Source: Firmicutes bacterium UBA2530 (GTDB taxonomy: Bacteria; Bacillota; Clostridia; Tissierellales; Sedimentibacteraceae). Taken from it: a stretch of DNA of 19,260 nucleotides. Below are positions 15,304 to 19,260 of the stretch, in pieces; the first letter of the stretch is position 1, and each line of letters opens with the position of its first letter. The notes under the pieces are model-generated. The model saw only the letters and a list, made by a program, of their open reading frames with translations. It was not told the origin of the DNA and searched no databases. The translations under genes and the position numbers were made by a program. The stretch lies in NCBI GenBank assembly GCA_002340985.1, contig DDNC01000012.1, positions 3,446 to 22,705 on the forward strand. The letters run 5' to 3'.

Positions 15304-15930
15304 TTACCGTATGAAATTTGTCATAACGCGGTCTTCTTCCGCAGGAAAAGGTACCTTTTCTTTTCCGGCATCAATTGTTTTAAGGAGCCAAGCCATTGAA
15401 CGGGCATTTTTACGAAGGGTCTGAATGCCTTCTCCATCCTGGTTAACCTCTCCTTTTTCCAAGCCATATGCTATCGTCCAGTATTGAGACGGCGGCATTA
15501 TAGTCTCAGCTAAGTTAAGGTAGTTGTTGAGCTGATGCACCACATCTACACCGCCTGCACGTCTTACAACTGCAATGGACGTCGCAACCTTATATTTGAA
15601 ATAATCCGAGCTGGTGTAGAATACTCTATCCAGAAAAGCTTTCATTGTTCCTGCTATTCCCGCATAATATGTAGGTGATGCAAGAATGAAGCCGTCTGCT
15701 TCACGCATTTTTTTTGCAACCTCATTGACGATATCATCTTTAAAAACACAGTGGCTTTCCTCAGAAGTAAAGCAATATCCGCAGCTAATGCATCCGTGAA
15801 TATTCAACTGACCTATTTGAATAATTTCAGCCTCTATATCCTGCTTTCTTAGTTCATCCGCCATAACCTCAAGTGCATGGCTTGTATTTCCACCCTTGCG
15901 TGGACTTCCGTTAATAGCTATAACCTTCAT
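15304..15930 (-). CDS. Flavodoxin-fold NADPH-dependent FMN reductase, iron-sulfur flavoprotein-like
   Basis: 208 residues from the ATG at 15930. The FMN phosphate loop NGSPRKGGNTSHA (7-19) and the flavin ring motif ASPTYYAGIAGTMKAFLDR (84-102) are clear. Between them, GCISCGYC followed by a later Cys gives C47-x2-C50-x2-C53-x7-C61, the compact cysteine pattern of archaeal/clostridial iron-sulfur flavoproteins, which bind a [4Fe-4S] cluster next to FMN. It would act as a cytoplasmic electron-transfer or quinone/oxygen-detoxifying reductase. A GTG three codons upstream is in frame, but AGGAG overlaps it and lies 8 bases before the ATG. Its promoter has a MerR-type 19-bp spacer, which suggests stress-induced expression. 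Confidence 0.85.
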   Translation of the reverse strand: MKVIAINGSPRKGGNTSHALEVMADELRKQDIEAEIIQIGQLNIHGCISCGYCFTSEESHCVFKDDIVNEVAKKMREADGFILASPTYYAGIAGTMKAFLDRVFYTSSDYFKYKVATSIAVVRRAGGVDVVHQLNNYLNLAETIMPPSQYWTIAYGLEKGEVNQDGEGIQTLRKNARSMAWLLKTIDAGKEKVPFPAEEDRVMTNFIR

Positions 15931-15958
15931 AAATTTCACTCCTTTTTTTATATACTTT

Positions 15959-15989
15959 AGTATAACCCTTACACTTGACTGTAAGTCAA
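15959..15989 (-). promoter_or_regulatory. MerR-type promoter of the flavodoxin-fold gene
   Basis: On the minus strand, TTGACT (15984-15989), a 19-base spacer and TATACT (15959-15964). A perfect dyad, CTTACA-N6-TGTAAG (15968-15985), fills the spacer. An over-long spacer with a central dyad is the hallmark of promoters activated by MerR-family regulators, which twist the DNA to realign the boxes. Confidence 0.65.
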
Positions 15990-16039
15990 TAGTATGTTTT
16001 AAAAATTTATATTAATTTTATGCTAATTTTATAGTATGC

Positions 16040-16070
16040 TTGACTTAGAGTTAAGGGTAAGGGTTATAAT
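16040..16070 (+). promoter_or_regulatory. Second MerR-type promoter, reading rightwards
   Basis: TTGACT (16040-16045), a 19-base spacer and TATAAT (16065-16070). Over 32 bases it differs at only four positions from the leftward promoter. The dyad is partly degraded (CTTAGA-N6-GGTAAG, 16044-16061). The first gene to the right is the sigma factor, 132 bases past the expected start. Confidence 0.6.
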
Positions 16071-16084
16071 AGTACAAAAACATT

Positions 16085-16103
16085 TGATTATTCATGATAA
16101 TCA
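16085..16103. promoter_or_regulatory. Fur-box-like dyad downstream of the rightward promoter
   Basis: TGATTAT (16085-16091) and ATAATCA (16097-16103) are perfect inverted repeats with 5 bases between. The overlapping ATGATAATCAT (16094-16104) equals the core of the classical Fur box. It would lie at about +8 to +27 of the rightward transcript. Which regulator binds is unknown. Confidence 0.4.
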
Positions 16104-16208
16104 TACCTGTTTTGGGCGCGCAGTTTGTTAAAATATTTTACAAAAAATGAACCGTTTGAAAACTCGTAACTATTTACAAGTGTACGGGATTTTGAAAGGA
16201 GGTCAAAG

Positions 16209-16757
16209 TTGGAAATATTGCACATGATAAAAAGTAATCAGACAATTCCAGATTATATAGTTGCGGATTTAGTGGATAAATACAAAGATCCGGTTTATAA
16301 GTTTTGCCGGAGTCTCACATATTCCAAAGAGGACGCAGACGATTTATTTCAGGAAACATTTTTAAAGGCGTTTGAGCAACTACACAAAGTAAATGCTTCA
16401 GACAACCCGCAAAGTTTTATCTTTTCCACTGCATTATATCTTTGGAAAAGCTGGAAACGCAAATACGCTCGCCGAAATCGGCTAGCACCCGTTGAACCAT
16501 TGGATGAAATGGTTGTAAGTGACATCAATATGGAAGATAGTTTTGTGGCACAGGAAGAAAGACACATTGTCCGCCAATTGGTTGAAGCCTTGCCCGATAA
16601 ATTCAGAATACCGATCATCCTGTATTACACCATAGAAATGAGTGTATCGGATATAGCATCTACATTAAAGGTGCCTGTCGGCACAATCAAAAGCAGGTTG
16701 TTTAAAGCACGAAATCTTATTGAGAAAGGATTGGTTATGATTGAATATGAAAGATAA
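16209..16757 (+). CDS. ECF-type RNA polymerase sigma factor, TTG start
   Basis: 182 residues with only the two core domains: sigma2 (about 20-85; DPVYKFCRSLTYSKEDADDL and FQETFLKAFEQL for polymerase and -10 contact) and sigma4 (about 120-175; LPDKFRIPIILYY and SVSDIASTLKVPVGTIKSRL, the -35-recognising HTH). The start is TTG at 16209, with AGGAGG ending 6 bases before it; the ATG at 16224 is too far from that site. The 3' end overlaps the start of the anti-sigma gene, giving the usual coupled pair. It would direct a small envelope- or stress-responsive regulon. No ECF-type self-promoter was convincing upstream. Confidence 0.88.
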   Translation: MEILHMIKSNQTIPDYIVADLVDKYKDPVYKFCRSLTYSKEDADDLFQETFLKAFEQLHKVNASDNPQSFIFSTALYLWKSWKRKYARRNRLAPVEPLDEMVVSDINMEDSFVAQEERHIVRQLVEALPDKFRIPIILYYTIEMSVSDIASTLKVPVGTIKSRLFKARNLIEKGLVMIEYER

Positions 16758-17892
16758 GAATTGCAACATGGACGCTCTTCTCCAAAAATCCTTGAGCAGC
16801 TCAGAAACACCCGACCCAGAGTTAGTACAAAAAATAAAATATGAGTTCAAGGAGAAGACTATGAAAAAATCTATTATCAGACGTTTTTTCGGCACGACTG
16901 CCGCTGCCGTTTTAGCTTCAGTTTTTATTACTTCTACCGCATTTGCTGCATGGTATTTCCTAAAGCCGAGCGAAGTTGCGGATAAATTTGAAAACCGTGC
17001 GTTAAGCGCCGCTTTTAACAGTGACACTGCCATTAATATAAATGCTTCTGTCACTTCCGGAGACTATATATTTACACTGCTTGCTATAGTGTCAGGAAAG
17101 GATATTACTAGCCAACCGATTTATATAAATGGTGATATACTCAGTGACCGTACATACTCAATAGTTGCCATACAGAAATCAGACGGCAGTCCCATGCCCT
17201 CTATGCAGGATGATGAATATGGAAATATGCCTTTCTATGTTTCGCCATACATTAAAGGCTTAAAGCCATGGCAGGTTAATGCCCATACTATGAACGGTGG
17301 CCACTCTGAAATGGTGATTGATGGCGTGATGTATCGCATAATTGATTGTGATGAAATAACGATGTTTGCCGACCGTGGTATATATCTCGGCATAAACACA
17401 GGATCGTTTTATAATTCTGATGCATTTATTTTCAATGAAGAAACTGGCGAGCTTAAATCTAATCCCGATTATGACGGCACAAGTGCAGTTTTTGATCTGC
17501 CTATTGATAAGTCTCTTGCTAATCCCGAGAAGTCTCAGCAATATCTTGATACTTTATTGAATACCGATGAAGTTGAGGATATCGATAATGTAGCTGGCGG
17601 TGCAACCGGGCTTGAGATTTATGAAGATAGTGAGTCAGGTATTATCGTGAGACGATTTACGACTTACGAAGATTATCAAAATTGGATGGTACAAAAGCTC
17701 GCTGAAACGCAGAAAAAGGTTGACAAAGGTGAGTATTCGTCGGCTTCCATGGAACTTGATTGTCGTGATTATGAAAATAAACTGCAAGAAATTAAAAATG
17801 GCGCAACTCTTACGATGACAGAGTTTGAAGACGGAAGTCACACCGAGTTGCTCACCTACCCTGAAACAGGAACCTCAACAACCCTTAGGTAA
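16741..17892 (+). CDS. Membrane-bound anti-sigma factor with a large extracellular domain
   Basis: 383 residues. Residues 1-45 are a short cytoplasmic part (MDALLQKSLSSSETPDPELVQKI) that should bind the sigma factor. Residues about 51-74 form one membrane helix (TTAAAVLASVFITSTAFAAWYF). The remaining ~305 residues face outward. The first section (FNSDTAININASVTSGDYIFTLLAIVSGKDI) resembles the DUF4179-type ectodomain of Firmicutes anti-sigma factors, and the rest is unrecognised, ending in a Glu/Lys/Thr-rich helical tail. No classic zinc-binding HXXXCXXC motif is present. The start is taken as TTG at 16741, with AAAGGA 10 bases upstream; an ATG at 16747 is the alternative. The gene overlaps the sigma gene and ends before a strong terminator. 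Confidence 0.78.
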   Translation: MNMKDKNCNMDALLQKSLSSSETPDPELVQKIKYEFKEKTMKKSIIRRFFGTTAAAVLASVFITSTAFAAWYFLKPSEVADKFENRALSAAFNSDTAININASVTSGDYIFTLLAIVSGKDITSQPIYINGDILSDRTYSIVAIQKSDGSPMPSMQDDEYGNMPFYVSPYIKGLKPWQVNAHTMNGGHSEMVIDGVMYRIIDCDEITMFADRGIYLGINTGSFYNSDAFIFNEETGELKSNPDYDGTSAVFDLPIDKSLANPEKSQQYLDTLLNTDEVEDIDNVAGGATGLEIYEDSESGIIVRRFTTYEDYQNWMVQKLAETQKKVDKGEYSSASMELDCRDYENKLQEIKNGATLTMTEFEDGSHTELLTYPETGTSTTLR

Positions 17893-17909
17893 GCATTTCT
17901 CTACACACA

Positions 17910-17953
17910 AAATATACCCCATTTTTATAGATTATAGAAAATGGGGTATATTT
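17910..17953. terminator. Strong bidirectional terminator
   Basis: A perfect 16-bp stem: 17910-17925 (AAATATACCCCATTTT) pairs with 17938-17953, with a 12-base loop. It lies between the 3' ends of the anti-sigma gene and the convergent protease gene, with A/T ends that work on both strands. Confidence 0.85.
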
Positions 17954-17967
17954 CATGCAAGGTACTT

Positions 17968-19260
17968 TTAAACCTGCATGTTTAAATTTATATTCTCGGC
18001 AGTTCCTATTATTTCGTCCAGCTCTTCTTCGTTTATTACTTCTTTATCCACAAGAAGAAGAGCGATTCTCTGAACTGCTTCTTTATTACTTTCAATGATC
18101 TCAAATGTTTCCGCATATATCTTTGCAGATAACTCCTTCACTGATTTTTCAACGGAAGCGAGTGGGATATTTAGTTTTTCGGAAAGTATCCCTAAGTTTA
18201 CAAATGCCGCATCATCATCCATACCGTATTTTGTTACATAATCTACGGCGAGCAATGTTGCCCTTTCTATGTCATTTTGTGCCCCCACGGTGATATTATC
18301 TCTCCCCAAAAAAATTTCTTCGGCAGCTCGTCCAGCCATGAGCATCGAAAGCTGGTTTTTTATGCGTTTCTTTGTAATGACCTCTGTGCTGTCCGGCATG
18401 CTTAAAGTGTATCCCCCAGCGCCCTTGCTGGTAGGAATTACAGACACTCTTACTACCTTGTTTTCAGGCATTAGGAACTTCGATACGAAAGCGTGACCCG
18501 CCTCGTGATAGGATGTAACCTCTTTTTGCTTGCTGTTTTCAGATACATTCTTCTTTTCAGAACCGGCAAGAACCTGAAGGTAAGCCTTTCTGATATTATC
18601 ACCGCTTATTTTATCCGAGTTCTCTCTGATTGCGGCAAGCGCCGCCTCATTTACCAAATTTTCAATCATTGCTCCACTGAAATAAACTGTCATATCAGCA
18701 ATCTCATCGAAATCTATGTCATCTGCAGTTCTCTTTGTAGAAAGATACAGCTTGAGTATGTCTATTCTGGCATTTCTGTCAGGAAGCATAATTTCTATCT
18801 GCCTGTCAAATCTCCCAGGTCTCAGCAATGCGGAATCCAGAGTGTCAATTCTGTTTGTGGCTGCAACCACAACTATACCTGAATCCTCGGCAAAACCTGA
18901 CATTTCCGTCAGCAATGCATTCAGCGTCCTGTCACCTTCGTCGCTGCCTCTTAGGTTTCCGTTCATCCTCTTCTTGCCTATAGCATCTATTTCATCAATA
19001 AAAATTACACTTTTACCTGATTTCTTCGCCTTTTTAAAGAGATTCCTTATTCTTCCGGCCCCAAGTCCAGCATATACCTGCACAAAGTCTGAGCCCGACA
19101 CTGCATAGAACGGAACTCCCGCCTCTCCTGCCAATGCCTTCGCCATCAGTGTCTTCCCAGTTCCGGGAGACCCGTAAAACAATACTCCCTTTGGCATCCT
19201 GGCATCTAAGCTCCTGTATTTTTCAGGATTCTTTATAAAATCAACAATTTCCATGAGGCT
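17968..19260 (-). CDS. ftsH: FtsH-type ATP-dependent zinc metalloprotease, N-terminus beyond the window
   Basis: The frame is open to the right edge, so the N-terminal membrane segments are not seen. Counting from the internal Met at 19254: Walker A GSPGTGKT (28-35), Walker B VIFIDEID (83-90), second region of homology ALLRPGRFDRQIE (142-154), and zinc-protease motif HEAGH (250-254) with the third ligand Asp in NDIERAT (328). FtsH hexamers pull membrane and soluble proteins into the chamber and degrade them. The central pore segment reads FVQVYAGLGAGRIR, where housekeeping FtsH usually has FVEMFVGVGASRVR, so this may be an FtsH paralogue rather than the main enzyme. The C-terminal tail is short and ends NINLNMQV. 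Confidence 0.92.
   Translation of the reverse strand, partial: SLMEIVDFIKNPEKYRSLDARMPKGVLFYGSPGTGKTLMAKALAGEAGVPFYAVSGSDFVQVYAGLGAGRIRNLFKKAKKSGKSVIFIDEIDAIGKKRMNGNLRGSDEGDRTLNALLTEMSGFAEDSGIVVVAATNRIDTLDSALLRPGRFDRQIEIMLPDRNARIDILKLYLSTKRTADDIDFDEIADMTVYFSGAMIENLVNEAALAAIRENSDKISGDNIRKAYLQVLAGSEKKNVSENSKQKEVTSYHEAGHAFVSKFLMPENKVVRVSVIPTSKGAGGYTLSMPDSTEVITKKRIKNQLSMLMAGRAAEEIFLGRDNITVGAQNDIERATLLAVDYVTKYGMDDDAAFVNLGILSEKLNIPLASVEKSVKELSAKIYAETFEIIESNKEAVQRIALLLVDKEVINEEELDEIIGTAENINLNMQV

Noticed and set aside
15230..15424. 64-codon plus-strand frame
   Set aside because: Overlaps the flavodoxin-fold gene on the opposite strand and lacks a ribosome site.
16140..16200. ECF-type autoregulated promoter (TGAACC then CGTA)
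   Set aside because: The two boxes are only about 11 bases apart, too short for an ECF promoter.
1..19260. CRISPR array, tRNA or rRNA genes, complete insertion sequence
   Set aside because: No regularly spaced repeats, no tRNA cloverleaf with CCA context, no rRNA motifs and no intact transposase seen.

Overview
The window looks like low-to-moderate G+C Firmicutes DNA, most likely from an anaerobic, amino-acid- or acetate-metabolising member of the Clostridia. The basis is strong AGGAGG ribosome sites with several TTG starts, an electron-bifurcating flavoprotein/Fe-S complex, a PfoR-type PTS membrane protein, an ECF sigma/anti-sigma pair and a Firmicutes-style 6S RNA. I cannot name the species.

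Left block (1 to about 4150). By eye this is richer in G+C than the rest and looks like degraded mobile-element cargo. On the minus strand an operon encodes a small HTH protein (TTG start), a LytTR response regulator and a six-helix AgrC-like histidine kinase. As read, the kinase loses its last ATP-binding motif through a one-base frameshift at 1337-1342. Immediately downstream, two TTAAGTAG direct repeats exactly 21 bp apart sit in front of a second minus-strand operon: a 77-residue cysteine-containing protein that overlaps, by ATGA, a secreted repeat-rich surface protein running off the left edge. A broken large serine recombinase (3743-4146) marks the element's end, followed by two hairpins.

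Central block (4372-11609). An operon with a consensus promoter encodes a three-subunit complex. It has a NuoE/HydC-like subunit, a NuoF/HydB-like subunit, and a 1150-residue fusion of NuoG-like and GltD/NfnB-like domains. This is the architecture of the Stn (Sporomusa-type Nfn) electron-bifurcating transhydrogenase, which links NADH, NADPH and ferredoxin. Diverging from it is a single gene for a PfoR-type PTS IIC membrane protein.

Right-centre block (11784-15120, minus strand) carries an M18 aminopeptidase, a small secreted protein of unknown function directly upstream of it, a LacI-family repressor with a candidate autoregulatory operator, and a 6S RNA gene with its own promoter.

Right block (15304-19260). 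A flavodoxin-fold protein with a compact CX2CX2CX7C motif is transcribed leftwards. An ECF sigma factor and its membrane anti-sigma partner are transcribed rightwards. Between them are two diverging, near-identical promoters, each with the unusual 19-bp spacer typical of MerR-family control; the rightward one is followed by a Fur-box-like dyad. No MerR gene lies in the window. A strong bidirectional terminator separates the anti-sigma gene from a partial FtsH-type AAA+ protease that runs off the right edge.
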